From NCBI RefSeq assembly GCF_024462775.1, contig NZ_JANGCE010000013.1, positions 22,650-86,649 on the forward strand: a DNA stretch of 64,000 bases, written 5' to 3'. The notes below the pieces were generated by a model. It was not told the DNA's origin. It saw only the letters and a program-made list of their open reading frames with translations, and made no database searches. Each line of letters starts with the position of its first letter. Position 1 is the stretch's first letter. Shown piece after piece: positions 26,330 to 34,665 of this stretch. The translations under genes were made by a program, and so were the position numbers. This stretch comes from Butyricicoccus faecihominis (GTDB lineage: Bacteria > Bacillota > Clostridia > Oscillospirales > Butyricicoccaceae).

Positions 26330-27769
26330 ATGCCATTACAAATGCTCATTACGGTATGCATCATCGTGGTCGTACTGTTTGCGGCGCTGCTCGCCATTCT
26401 GGGGCGCTACCGTAAATGTCCCGCGGACAAGATCCTAGTGGTTTACGGTAAGGTGGGCTCCAATAAGGACGGCACGGCCCGCACGGCCAAGTGTATCCAT
26501 GGCGGCGCGGCGTTCATCGTGCCGGTCATCCAGTCCTATCAGTACTTAGATCTGACGCCGATCTCGATCAGCGCGGATTTGAAAAACGCGCTGTCCAAGC
26601 AGAATATCCGTATCGATGTGCCCAGCCGTTTTACCGTCGGTATCTCGACCGAGCCGGGCATCATGCAGAACGCGGCCGAGCGACTCCTCGGCCTAAAGCT
26701 TTCTGAAATTCAGGAACTGGCCAAGGATATCATCTTCGGTCAGCTGCGTCTGGTCGTCGCGACGATGGACATCGAGGAGATCAACACCGACCGCGACAAG
26801 TTCCTCGCCTCCGTGTCGAACAACGTGGAGATCGAACTGAAGAAAATCGGCCTGCGGCTTATCAACGTCAACGTGACCGATATTAATGATGAATCCGGCT
26901 ATATCGACGCGCTTGGTAAGGAAGCCGCCGCCAAGGCGATCAACGACGCGAAGAAGTCGGTCGCCGAAAAGAACCGCGACGGTGAGATCGGTCAGGCCAA
27001 CGCACAGCGCGATCAGCGCGTGCAGGTCGCGGCGGCGAACGCCACCGCGATTGACGGCGAAAACGCGGCCAAGATCGATGTGGCCCAGTCGGAAGCCAAC
27101 CGCCGCGAAAAGGAAGCGGAATCGCTGCGTCTGGCTACGGCGGCGGAAGCCGTGCAGGCGGCCAAGGCCAAGCAGGAAGCCTACGTTGCCCAGCAGTTGG
27201 CGGAAAAAACCCGCGCGGAGCTGGAAAAGGCAACGCAGGAAGCAGACGTTATTGTAAAGGCGGAAATCGATAAGGAACAAGCCGAGATTCAGGCCGAAGC
27301 CGAAGCCGAGGTCATGCGTCGTAAGGCGCGCGGCGAAGCGGACGCGATCTACGCCAAGATGGAAGCGCAGGCGCGCGGCGCCAAGGAGATCTTGGAGCGG
27401 CAGGCGGAAGGTATCCGCGCGCTGGTCGAAGCGGCCGCGGGCGACCCGAAGGCCGCGGTACAGCTGATGATCGCCGACAAGCTGGAAGAACTGGTCAAGA
27501 TTCAGGTCGAAGCGATCAAGAACCTCAAGATCGACAAGGTCACGGTCTGGGATTCGGGCGCGGGCGGCAAGGGCGAGGGAAAATCGTCCACCGCAAACTT
27601 TGTGTCCGGCCTGATGGCTTCGATCCCGCCGCTGCATGAACTGTTCAAGCAGGCCGGTCTCGACATGCCGAGCTATCTGGGAACCGAGAGCAAACCGGAG
27701 GCGGAAACGATCGTGGCCGTGGACACAGCGCCGACCCAGCAGGAGGAGCAGGACCTACCGGAGGCGTAA
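26330..27769 (+). CDS. floT: Flotillin-like protein
   Basis: SPFH-family scaffold of functional membrane microdomains, 479 residues. An N-terminal membrane segment (residues 4-24) is followed by the SPFH/band-7 domain (about 30-200) and a long Ala/Glu-rich coiled coil (about 205-370, with repeated EA and AEAEAEV stretches). The C-terminal helical part contains KAAVQLMIADKLEELVKIQVEA. Full family length. Ribosome site GGGAGG. Co-transcribed with the NfeD-like gene and two small membrane proteins. Confidence 0.93.
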   Translation: MPLQMLITVCIIVVVLFAALLAILGRYRKCPADKILVVYGKVGSNKDGTARTAKCIHGGAAFIVPVIQSYQYLDLTPISISADLKNALSKQNIRIDVPSRFTVGISTEPGIMQNAAERLLGLKLSEIQELAKDIIFGQLRLVVATMDIEEINTDRDKFLASVSNNVEIELKKIGLRLINVNVTDINDESGYIDALGKEAAAKAINDAKKSVAEKNRDGEIGQANAQRDQRVQVAAANATAIDGENAAKIDVAQSEANRREKEAESLRLATAAEAVQAAKAKQEAYVAQQLAEKTRAELEKATQEADVIVKAEIDKEQAEIQAEAEAEVMRRKARGEADAIYAKMEAQARGAKEILERQAEGIRALVEAAAGDPKAAVQLMIADKLEELVKIQVEAIKNLKIDKVTVWDSGAGGKGEGKSSTANFVSGLMASIPPLHELFKQAGLDMPSYLGTESKPEAETIVAVDTAPTQQEEQDLPEA

Positions 27770-27787
27770 TGCCGGGAGGAGGTACAG

Positions 27788-28372
27788 ATGAATGAAAATC
27801 TGTCCAAACCGCTTTCGCTATTTTTGTATGCCAGTGTTTTCTCGCTGGTAATCAATCTGCTCGCGCTGACCGGCATTGCGCAGGGTGCACTCGCAAGCAT
27901 TGCCGTGTTGATCGCGCTGATCGTGCAGATCAATGCTGTATCCCGCATGCGGCGGGCGCACATGCGGCTGGGCAAGGCATACGGCTTCTTGATCGCCGAA
28001 TTGATCGTTACCGTCTTTGCGGTGCTGCTTGCAGTGATTGGGGTCGTAGGCGGCGAGGCGATGGGCGCGGCAGCGCTCGCGTTTATGTTGCTGCTCTGCG
28101 GGATCGTGCTAGATGTGCTGTATGACTTCAATCTCTACTGGGCGCTCGATGCACTGAACAATGAAAAACAGTACGGCTATCCGAATGGACGCATCCGCTG
28201 GTGCTTTTATCTTTCGCTCATCGGCGCCGGTTCGGCGTTCCTGTTGAATTTGGTCGGGACGACGTTTCCGACTGAGCTGATCGCGTCGCTGTTCGCTATC
28301 CCGGCGCTGGTGCTGCTGTGGCAATACATCACCGCACTGCGAGCATGGGAACAGCGGCCGCCGTTGCTATAA
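27788..28372 (+). CDS. Four- to six-helix membrane protein, paralogue 1
   Basis: 194 residues with hydrophobic segments near 12-35, 38-55, 72-90, 92-115, 138-160 and 165-185. No known domain was recognised. A conserved block LYWALDALNNEKQYGYPNGRIRWCFYLSLI (core YPNGRIRWCFYLS) is shared with the next gene, which has exactly the same length, showing tandem duplication. Placement directly after floT, with ribosome site GGGAGGAGG, suggests a membrane partner of flotillin, comparable in position to yuaI, though no sequence relation to YuaI is visible. Confidence 0.7.
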   Translation: MNENLSKPLSLFLYASVFSLVINLLALTGIAQGALASIAVLIALIVQINAVSRMRRAHMRLGKAYGFLIAELIVTVFAVLLAVIGVVGGEAMGAAALAFMLLLCGIVLDVLYDFNLYWALDALNNEKQYGYPNGRIRWCFYLSLIGAGSAFLLNLVGTTFPTELIASLFAIPALVLLWQYITALRAWEQRPPLL

Positions 28373-28397
28373 GGCGTATGAAAAGGAGTGGCGTATC

Positions 28398-28982
28398 ATG
28401 AAACTATATAAATGGCTGCTTTGGTACTGGGTCGCGATGGTGGCAAGCATGGTGCTTGGCCTGTTCGATCAAACGGTGCTCATGATTTTCTCGCTGGCCG
28501 CTTCGGTTGTACAGCTCTATGCGCTGGCAAAGCTGCGCCCATTCCATGAACGCATACAGAAGTCCTTTACCTATACGATCATTTGTCTGGTTCTGATGAT
28601 CGTAACGCTGCTGGCGGCGTTGCTCGGCATTTCAACGATGACGACGGGGAGCGGCGCGTGGGTCGTGCTGCTGCTGGCCGTGCTGGTCGCGTCGGCGGTG
28701 TTCGCCCTGCTTTCCTCGTATCACTTCTATTGGGCGCTGGACGAACTGCGGGATGCAAACGGCTATGATTATCCGGACGGACGCATCCGCTGGTGCTTTT
28801 ATCTGGCCATCATCAGTGTGGGCGTAACCTTTGTGGTGCAGCAGATAAGCTATGGTTCCTTCCTCTATTACTTTGTATCGATTGGCTTCCAGATTGCGAT
28901 ACTGGTGCTGCTTTGGCGCTATATTAAGGCCGTGCAGCTGCGGGAGGAACAGGAAAACGATCCGACTTGGCCCGAGCTGTAA
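28398..28982 (+). CDS. Membrane protein, paralogue 2
   Basis: 194 residues, the same length and hydrophobic pattern as the preceding product, with the matching block FYWALDELRD and YPDGRIRWCFYLAII. Divergence outside this block is large, so the duplication is not recent. Last gene of the flotillin operon; a strong terminator follows. Function unknown. Confidence 0.7.
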   Translation: MKLYKWLLWYWVAMVASMVLGLFDQTVLMIFSLAASVVQLYALAKLRPFHERIQKSFTYTIICLVLMIVTLLAALLGISTMTTGSGAWVVLLLAVLVASAVFALLSSYHFYWALDELRDANGYDYPDGRIRWCFYLAIISVGVTFVVQQISYGSFLYYFVSIGFQIAILVLLWRYIKAVQLREEQENDPTWPEL

Positions 28983-28989
28983 TAACAAA

Positions 28990-29031
28990 AAAAGTGGCTG
29001 CGACGAAACGCAAATCGTCGCAGCCACTTTT
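28990..29031. terminator. Terminator after the flotillin operon
   Basis: AAAAGTGGCTGCGACGA, eight-base loop, exact complement ending ACTTTT; shared by convergent genes. Confidence 0.85.
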
Positions 29032-29035
29032 ATGC

Positions 29036-29899
29036 TTATACGGTTTCCGGTACTAGATCCTCTAGGAAAAAGTCCGCGGCGATCTGCGCCAGCTTTTCCG
29101 GCATTTCGTTTGGCACCTCGTGCGAGATGCCGGGCAGGACCACATAGGGGGCATCTGGCAGCGCCTGCCGCACCTCGTCCTGATAGTCGGCGGCGAGCAC
29201 GTCGTCCCGATCGCCCCACAGGATGAGGAGAGGCGCTTTGATAAACTGCACGAAGCCGCGGTTATCGGCTTGATGAACGCCGAACCAAGCGGCGCGCAGC
29301 GACGTTGCGCTTAAGCCGCGCAGCGTTGTGAAGTAGCCCATCGGGAAACCGGCGTCGCGGCAGTTTTCGGGATACGGGAGAAAACGCTCCTGCATCTCGG
29401 CGGGCGGCATGGCGGCAAGATCCATGGTCGCATACAGATCGTATTGCTCGGCCAGCGACGCCGCGGTATCGTGTCCGCGCAGCATGGCGGCAGCCAGCAG
29501 GAGCTTTTTGACGCGGCTGGGGTGCAGGAATGCGAACGTTTGCGCGATCATGGTGCCCATCGAGTGCGCCAACACGTAAGCGGATGGGACGCCCACGGCA
29601 TCCAAAAACGCGGCGAGATCATCCGCATGCTCCTTGGGGGTGTACAGAAAGTCTTTCGGCTGGTCGGTCTGGCCAAAGCCGCGCAGGTCTACCGCGAAGA
29701 TATGGAAGCGATCGCCCAGCGCGCAGATCGTTTGCCGCCAGATGCGGCTGGAATCGGTAAAGCCGTGAATGAGCAGCAGCGGCTCCGCGTCCTTTACGCC
29801 GGCTTCCATGTAATGCATGGTGATGCCGGTGCGCAGCGCGGCGGACTGGGTATGCGCGTGCCAGTCTCGGTGCGTCGGTACGGGTAACGTAGGATTCAT
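29036..29899 (-). CDS. Alpha/beta hydrolase
   Basis: 287 residues. Oxyanion-hole motif LIHGFTDSSRIW, nucleophile elbow LAHSMGTM (Ser, in an AHSMG variant of GHSMG), acid region LILWGDRDDVL and catalytic His in PGISHEVPNE. No signal peptide, so intracellular. The ATG has AAAGGAGG upstream and overlaps the transporter stop (ATGA). Its operon with a GPH sugar transporter and an RbsD-like protein suggests it removes an ester or acts on an imported glycoside, but the substrate is unknown. Confidence 0.8.
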   Translation of the reverse strand: MNPTLPVPTHRDWHAHTQSAALRTGITMHYMEAGVKDAEPLLLIHGFTDSSRIWRQTICALGDRFHIFAVDLRGFGQTDQPKDFLYTPKEHADDLAAFLDAVGVPSAYVLAHSMGTMIAQTFAFLHPSRVKKLLLAAAMLRGHDTAASLAEQYDLYATMDLAAMPPAEMQERFLPYPENCRDAGFPMGYFTTLRGLSATSLRAAWFGVHQADNRGFVQFIKAPLLILWGDRDDVLAADYQDEVRQALPDAPYVVLPGISHEVPNEMPEKLAQIAADFFLEDLVPETV

Positions 29900-31278
29900 C
29901 GTAGGGCCTCCTTTTGTTTGCGCGCCTCCAGATCAAGCATGATCTGCGGCATTTCTTTATCGAGCTTGTAAAACAGCATTAAAAGAGCGATAACGCCAAA
30001 GCAAAGCGCGGGGGTGAGCAGATAAATACGGGAGATCATGGTGTTGGCGGTTGCGGTCTGCACGGCGGCCAAGCCGTCGTAGCCCGCGGAGTCGAGCAGC
30101 CCGCCCACAATCGCGCTGGCCACGCCCTGACCGAATTTCTGCCCGACCGTGGCCGCGCAAAAAATAACGCCCTCGGTGCGCAGGCTGCTTTTCCAATGCC
30201 CATATTCCACACAATCCGCGATCATGGCGAACAGCACGGCAAAGCAGGGGGCGATGCCCGCGCCGCGCAGCACGGCCGCCACCGTGGCGACTGTCAGGTT
30301 GAGCGGCGCCGCCAGCGTGATCAGATGTCCGACTGTGACGACGCACGCGCCGGCCAGCATCATATTGCGCTTGCCAAGCCGGGGGATCATAAACGGCACC
30401 GCGATTGCGGTCAGTACGATGGTGGATAGCTTTTCCGCGGTGGTGAGCACGCTCATATAGTTGACGTTGTGCATCAGGTACTGGCAATAGTAGGATAGAT
30501 TGGTGCCGGAGATCGTCAGGTAAAAGGTCGCCATGATCCACACGATCAGGCAGATGAACCAGTACTTATTGCGCAAAAGCGCGCGGAACGCCTTGCCGAC
30601 GGGAACGGCTTCCGTGCTTTCGCCGCGTTCCTCCGGCGCGGTCTCCTTGGCCCAGAAAAAACACAGGAGATAGCACAGCGTCGCAATGGCGGAAAAACAG
30701 AGGATGACGAGGAGCCACGCTCTTTGGTCGCCGCCTAAGCGGTTGGCGACCGGAATGGTGAGCGCGGAGATGGCAAGCTCCATGACCGGCGCGCCGAATT
30801 GGCGCAGCGCGTTGAGCTGGCTGCGTTCCACGGGATCGCGCGTCATCAGAGAGTTGAGCGAGCTGAGCGCAAGGCCCGCCATTGTGTTGACAATGGTATT
30901 GGCAAAGTTATAGGCGACAAAGATATAGATCAGCTGTGCGAACTCGGACACGGGCGGCACCGCGAACATCGCGATCAGGCCGACAAAATGCGGCAGCGCC
31001 ATGCGCAGCAGCCAAGGGCGCGCCTTGCCGTACTTAGAATGCGTGCGGTCGATGATAACGCCCGCGATAATATCGCTCGCGCCGTCGAAAAGACGGCTGA
31101 TCAGCATGATCAAGGCAACCTTGGCAATGTTGATGCCCATAACGTTGGTGTAGAAATAAGTAAGGACTACGTTGATCAGGGTAACGATCGTCGTCTGCGC
31201 CGCACCGCCGCACATATAACCGGCGCGTGCGCGCAGGGTGAGTTTATTCTGGGGTGGATTCATATCCCGCGATGGCAT
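29896..31278 (-). CDS. GPH-family (glycoside-pentoside-hexuronide) sugar:cation symporter
   Basis: 460 residues with about 12 membrane helices. Landmarks are the helix-2/3 loop DGASDIIAGVIIDRTHSKYGKARPWLLR (core DRTHSKYGKARPWLL), typical of GPH/MelB-type transporters, and a second-half PSLGKR-like segment IPRLGKRNM. Imports a sugar or glycoside with Na+ or H+. An alternative start is ATG 31263 (MNPPQNKL); neither has a strong ribosome site. Middle gene of the operon controlled, probably, by the divergent AraC regulator. Confidence 0.85.
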   Translation of the reverse strand: MPSRDMNPPQNKLTLRARAGYMCGGAAQTTIVTLINVVLTYFYTNVMGINIAKVALIMLISRLFDGASDIIAGVIIDRTHSKYGKARPWLLRMALPHFVGLIAMFAVPPVSEFAQLIYIFVAYNFANTIVNTMAGLALSSLNSLMTRDPVERSQLNALRQFGAPVMELAISALTIPVANRLGGDQRAWLLVILCFSAIATLCYLLCFFWAKETAPEERGESTEAVPVGKAFRALLRNKYWFICLIVWIMATFYLTISGTNLSYYCQYLMHNVNYMSVLTTAEKLSTIVLTAIAVPFMIPRLGKRNMMLAGACVVTVGHLITLAAPLNLTVATVAAVLRGAGIAPCFAVLFAMIADCVEYGHWKSSLRTEGVIFCAATVGQKFGQGVASAIVGGLLDSAGYDGLAAVQTATANTMISRIYLLTPALCFGVIALLMLFYKLDKEMPQIMLDLEARKQKEALR

Positions 31279-31341
31279 GGCGGCGCCGGGTCCGCGCCAC
31301 CATGCGCTCCTTCCTGTGTATGATGTTGGGAATGGGCGGCC

Positions 31342-31833
31342 TCAGCCGCGGTCCTTTTTCGGCACGGTGGTGAACTTCTTTTTGCCGAGCACCACGTCAA
31401 GTTCGATATCCGCGCTCGGATAACCCGCGATCAGCACGGCCTGCGCGTGGATGCCGGTGTCGCCTGTCTGAATGACCGCCTTGCAGCGGTCGCGCAGCTC
31501 GTAGTATTCCGGGGCGTAGTTGATCTGGCGCACCTTGTTTTCACCGAACAGCTCCACAAGGGTGCCGTAATCCTTAGCGTTTTGGTCGGGCATATCCTCG
31601 GTGATGATCGCGCCTTCAAAATCGCCGGCCTCGGCAAGTGTGCGGACGATGTCTTCAAAGGTGGGCGAGCCGGTCACGACCTCCACATCCAGATACTCCA
31701 CGCTCGGGTCGAGCGGGTACAGGGCTTTGGAGCAAGTGCCGCTGCCGGAATCGGCAATAAAAAGCATTTCTCCGTGGCGGATGCTGGCGACGATAGCGGC
31801 GAGCCGTTCGTTCAGAATTCTTCTTTTCATCAT
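31342..31833 (-). CDS. RbsD/FucU-like sugar mutarotase family protein
   Basis: 163 residues. RILNERLAAIVASIRHGEMLFIADSGSG resembles the RbsD start with the catalytic His in RHGE (core SIRHGEMLFIADSG), and IQTGDTGIHAQAVLIAG matches the C-terminal strand. RbsD and FucU interconvert anomers of ribose or fucose. The Tyr/Asn pair (YAN) expected near the end is replaced by HAQ, so the sugar specificity may differ. First gene of the operon; ribosome site AAAGGAA. Confidence 0.75.
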   Translation of the reverse strand: MMKRRILNERLAAIVASIRHGEMLFIADSGSGTCSKALYPLDPSVEYLDVEVVTGSPTFEDIVRTLAEAGDFEGAIITEDMPDQNAKDYGTLVELFGENKVRQINYAPEYYELRDRCKAVIQTGDTGIHAQAVLIAGYPSADIELDVVLGKKKFTTVPKKDRG

Positions 31834-32143
31834 TCAGGTTCCTTTCCTACGTTGTTTTTTTGTCTGATGCAGGAACGCTTCGTGTTCCTTGCCGGTTTTG
31901 CTATCATCAGTATAACGGATCGTAACAGCGCCCGCTCGCGCATAACTGCGGGATTTATCCCGCATAACGATGGGCGTGTGATACGGCTCTGCCGACGCTG
32001 CCTGATCAACACGCGATAAAAAACGAAGAAATGCGGGATAAAATGATCCGGCCTGCCGTCGTATAGGGAGTTTCTCTTGTAAAAAGGAGTTTTATATATT
32101 ACAATATATATTATATATATAAAATGAAATGAAGGCAATTGAA
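31834..32143. promoter_or_regulatory. Divergent control region of the RbsD-like operon and AraC-GH39 gene
   Basis: 310 bp without a gene. Contains the perfect palindrome TGCGGGAT-TT-ATCCCGCA (31947-31964), a second ATGCGGGATAAA (32031-32042) which repeats part of it in inverse orientation, a minus-strand TATACT near 31909-31914 with no good -35, and an A/T-only stretch just before the AraC gene. A weak -35 with a palindrome about 40 bp upstream suits activation by an AraC-type protein. Confidence 0.5.
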
Positions 32144-34588
32144 ATGCAGGAATTACTATACTGCGCGGGCGTTCGCGTAACCTATGAAACCGAACCTTCC
32201 CGCAAGATACACTGGCACGATACGCTACAGATCGTCTATCAGCTTTCGGGTAAATCCCGTGTGGTCCTGCGGGGGCGGCAATACGTGCTGCACGAAGCGG
32301 ATCTCCTTGTGGTCAATCCGTATGAGCTGCATAATGTCGAACTGCTCGGCTCTTCCGCCGCATTGTCCTTTTGCTTTGCGCAGCCGCTGCTGTCGCGGCT
32401 CAAGGGGGCGCGGTTCGACTGCGTTTCTTGCTTGCATACCAAGTGGGAGCAAGCGAAGTTCACGCTGCTTCGCGCCGAGCTTGCCGCGCTGTTCCAGCAC
32501 TACTACAGCGAACAGGAAGAACGGGAGCTGGAGCTGCTGAGTCACGCCTATTCGCTGTTTCATTTGCTTTTGACCGGCTTCCGCAGCGATACCGACAGCG
32601 AAGGCGGCGTGGATCAGTCGCGCGTGTCGCGCATCATGCAGTACTTGCACACGCACTACACGGAGGAAATAACGCTTCGTGATCTTGCGCAGCGGGAATA
32701 CCTGACCCCAAACTATCTTTCCCAGTTTTTTCGCAATAAGCTGGGCACCACCTTTACCCAATACTTAAATGAAATTCGGTTGGACCACTGCTTTTTTGAA
32801 CTGTGCAGTTCATCCAAAACTGTGACGGAAATCGCGCTTGACAACGGCTTTGGCCGGGTCGATACGTTTATCGAGCACTTCCGGCGCAAGTATGAGATCA
32901 CGCCGGGCAAATTCCGCAAGGGCTTACAGAACATCGACTGCACCGATCCCAAACTGGTGCCGCAGTCCGCGCTGGAAAAACGCTTCGAGCCGCTGCTGCG
33001 CTACGCGGCCGCGACCGCGCAGGAGACCGTAACGGAAAAGCCGCTGCAAAAGCGGCGGCTCATGGTGGAGGCGGGCGGCGGGGGCGCGCCGGTCGTGCAG
33101 GATTGGCGCACGATCGTGAACGCGGGCTATGCGGATGATTGCTTTACCGCCGAGGTGCAGCAGCAGCTTGCCGTGTTGCAGCGCGCGGTTGGCTTTACCT
33201 ATGTACGCTTTCACGGCATCTTCAGCGATACCATGCATGTGTATCAGGAGGACGCCGGCGGCAACCCCGCGCCGCGCTTCACCTGCGTGGACTTGCTGCT
33301 GGACCGGCTGCTCGCCATGGGGCTCAAGCCTTATATTGAATTTGGTTTTTTGCCCCGGCTTTTGGCGGGCAGGCAAAAGCCGGTGTATCAAAACCAAAGC
33401 TATATCGGCTTTCCTTCGGATCTGCATAAATGGACGCGGCTTGTTGAAGCATTCCTGCGCCATTGCATCCGCCGTTACGGACGGTCGGCCGTATGCACGT
33501 GGCGGTTTACCCTGTTCAGCATCAGTTTCTCATTATACGGTTTTCTGTCGGCCGAGGAATACGGTACGCTGTATCGGGAAACGCAGCGCACGGTCAAGCG
33601 GGTGGACGCAGGCTTACGGTTCGGCGGGCCGGGCATCGAAGGCAGCCTGCTGCTGGATGGGGAAGAATCTATCCTGACCGGTTTTTTGGAGGATTGCCGC
33701 CGGCAAGCTTGCTTGCCGGATTTTGTGACCATGCATTCTTTCCCGCATTCGTTCCGCGAGATCGCGATGGATTTTAACCGCATGGTGCACCGGAGCGATA
33801 GCAGCGCCACGTTCAAGCTGAGCGAGAACGAGCGCTTCATGGGCGACTGTATCGCCGCCATGGACAAAACGCTGCGGGCGCTTTGCTTAGATGAATTGCC
33901 GGTGCTGATCGATGAATGGAACGCCACCATCTGGCAGCGCGACCTATGCAGCGATACCTGCTATAAGGCGGTGCACGTCGTCAAAAATCTGGTGGAAAAC
34001 ATGGGGCGAACGGCGGGCAAGGCGTATTGGACGGTCAGCGACCTGATCAACGACTGGAAGCTGGCGGATACGCTGTTCCACGGCGGACACGGCATGTTCA
34101 CCTGCAACGGCATACCCAAGCCGGTATTTTACGCCTATCAGCTTCTCAGCCGCATGGGAGACCGGCTGCTTGCGAGCGGGGACGGTTGGTATATCACCCG
34201 CGGCAAAGGCGGCGTTCAAATTCTGCTGTATAACTACTGCCACTATAATACGATGTACCGCATGCTTTCCGCGTTTCAGGACCCGAGCGACCGGTACAGC
34301 GCGTTTCGGCAGGGCGGGCCGGTGGAATATCATATCTCGGTGGAGGGGCTCGCGGGCGGCGGCTTTCGCTGCGAGACTGTTCGTCTCGGAAGGGAGAGCG
34401 GCAGCGCCTACGATGAATGGCTGCGCCTTGGCGCGCCCGAGGAATTGACGGCAATGGAAATCGACTATTTGAAGCAAAAAGCCGAGCCGGTGCGCCGCAT
34501 CGAGCAGCGCGTTTCGCTGCGGGATATGCAAATCAGACTGGAAGCGCTGGAGGTCGTGCAGATGCTGATCGAGCCGATGGATCGGTAG
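32144..34588 (+). CDS. AraC-family regulator fused to a GH39-like domain
   Basis: About 814 residues. N-terminal cupin-like sensor (about 15-130), AraC double helix-turn-helix (about 160-260: TLRDLAQREYLTPNYLSQFF and IALDNGFGRVDTFIEHFRRKY), then a glycoside hydrolase family 39-like barrel (about 345-700: YVRFHGIFSDTMHVY and RFGGPGI) and a beta domain. The nucleophile region is present (LIDEWNATIW), but the WNEP acid/base motif expected before the GGPG strand reads as FTLFSISFSLYG, so the barrel is probably a sugar sensor and not an enzyme. ATG 32144 has GAAGG upstream. Confidence 0.85.
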   Translation: MQELLYCAGVRVTYETEPSRKIHWHDTLQIVYQLSGKSRVVLRGRQYVLHEADLLVVNPYELHNVELLGSSAALSFCFAQPLLSRLKGARFDCVSCLHTKWEQAKFTLLRAELAALFQHYYSEQEERELELLSHAYSLFHLLLTGFRSDTDSEGGVDQSRVSRIMQYLHTHYTEEITLRDLAQREYLTPNYLSQFFRNKLGTTFTQYLNEIRLDHCFFELCSSSKTVTEIALDNGFGRVDTFIEHFRRKYEITPGKFRKGLQNIDCTDPKLVPQSALEKRFEPLLRYAAATAQETVTEKPLQKRRLMVEAGGGGAPVVQDWRTIVNAGYADDCFTAEVQQQLAVLQRAVGFTYVRFHGIFSDTMHVYQEDAGGNPAPRFTCVDLLLDRLLAMGLKPYIEFGFLPRLLAGRQKPVYQNQSYIGFPSDLHKWTRLVEAFLRHCIRRYGRSAVCTWRFTLFSISFSLYGFLSAEEYGTLYRETQRTVKRVDAGLRFGGPGIEGSLLLDGEESILTGFLEDCRRQACLPDFVTMHSFPHSFREIAMDFNRMVHRSDSSATFKLSENERFMGDCIAAMDKTLRALCLDELPVLIDEWNATIWQRDLCSDTCYKAVHVVKNLVENMGRTAGKAYWTVSDLINDWKLADTLFHGGHGMFTCNGIPKPVFYAYQLLSRMGDRLLASGDGWYITRGKGGVQILLYNYCHYNTMYRMLSAFQDPSDRYSAFRQGGPVEYHISVEGLAGGGFRCETVRLGRESGSAYDEWLRLGAPEELTAMEIDYLKQKAEPVRRIEQRVSLRDMQIRLEALEVVQMLIEPMDR

Positions 34589-34601
34589 CGTGCTGAAATT
34601 A

Positions 34602-34655
34602 AAACGGTCCGGGCGGGGTCGGCTGCTTCATGAGCCGGACCCGCCCGGACCGTTT
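34602..34655. terminator. Long GC-rich terminator between convergent genes
   Basis: AAACGGTCCGGGCGGG with its complement CCCGCCCGGACCGTTT, plus inner GGCT/AGCC pairs. Confidence 0.8.
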
Positions 34656-34665
34656 ATTTTTAGCG

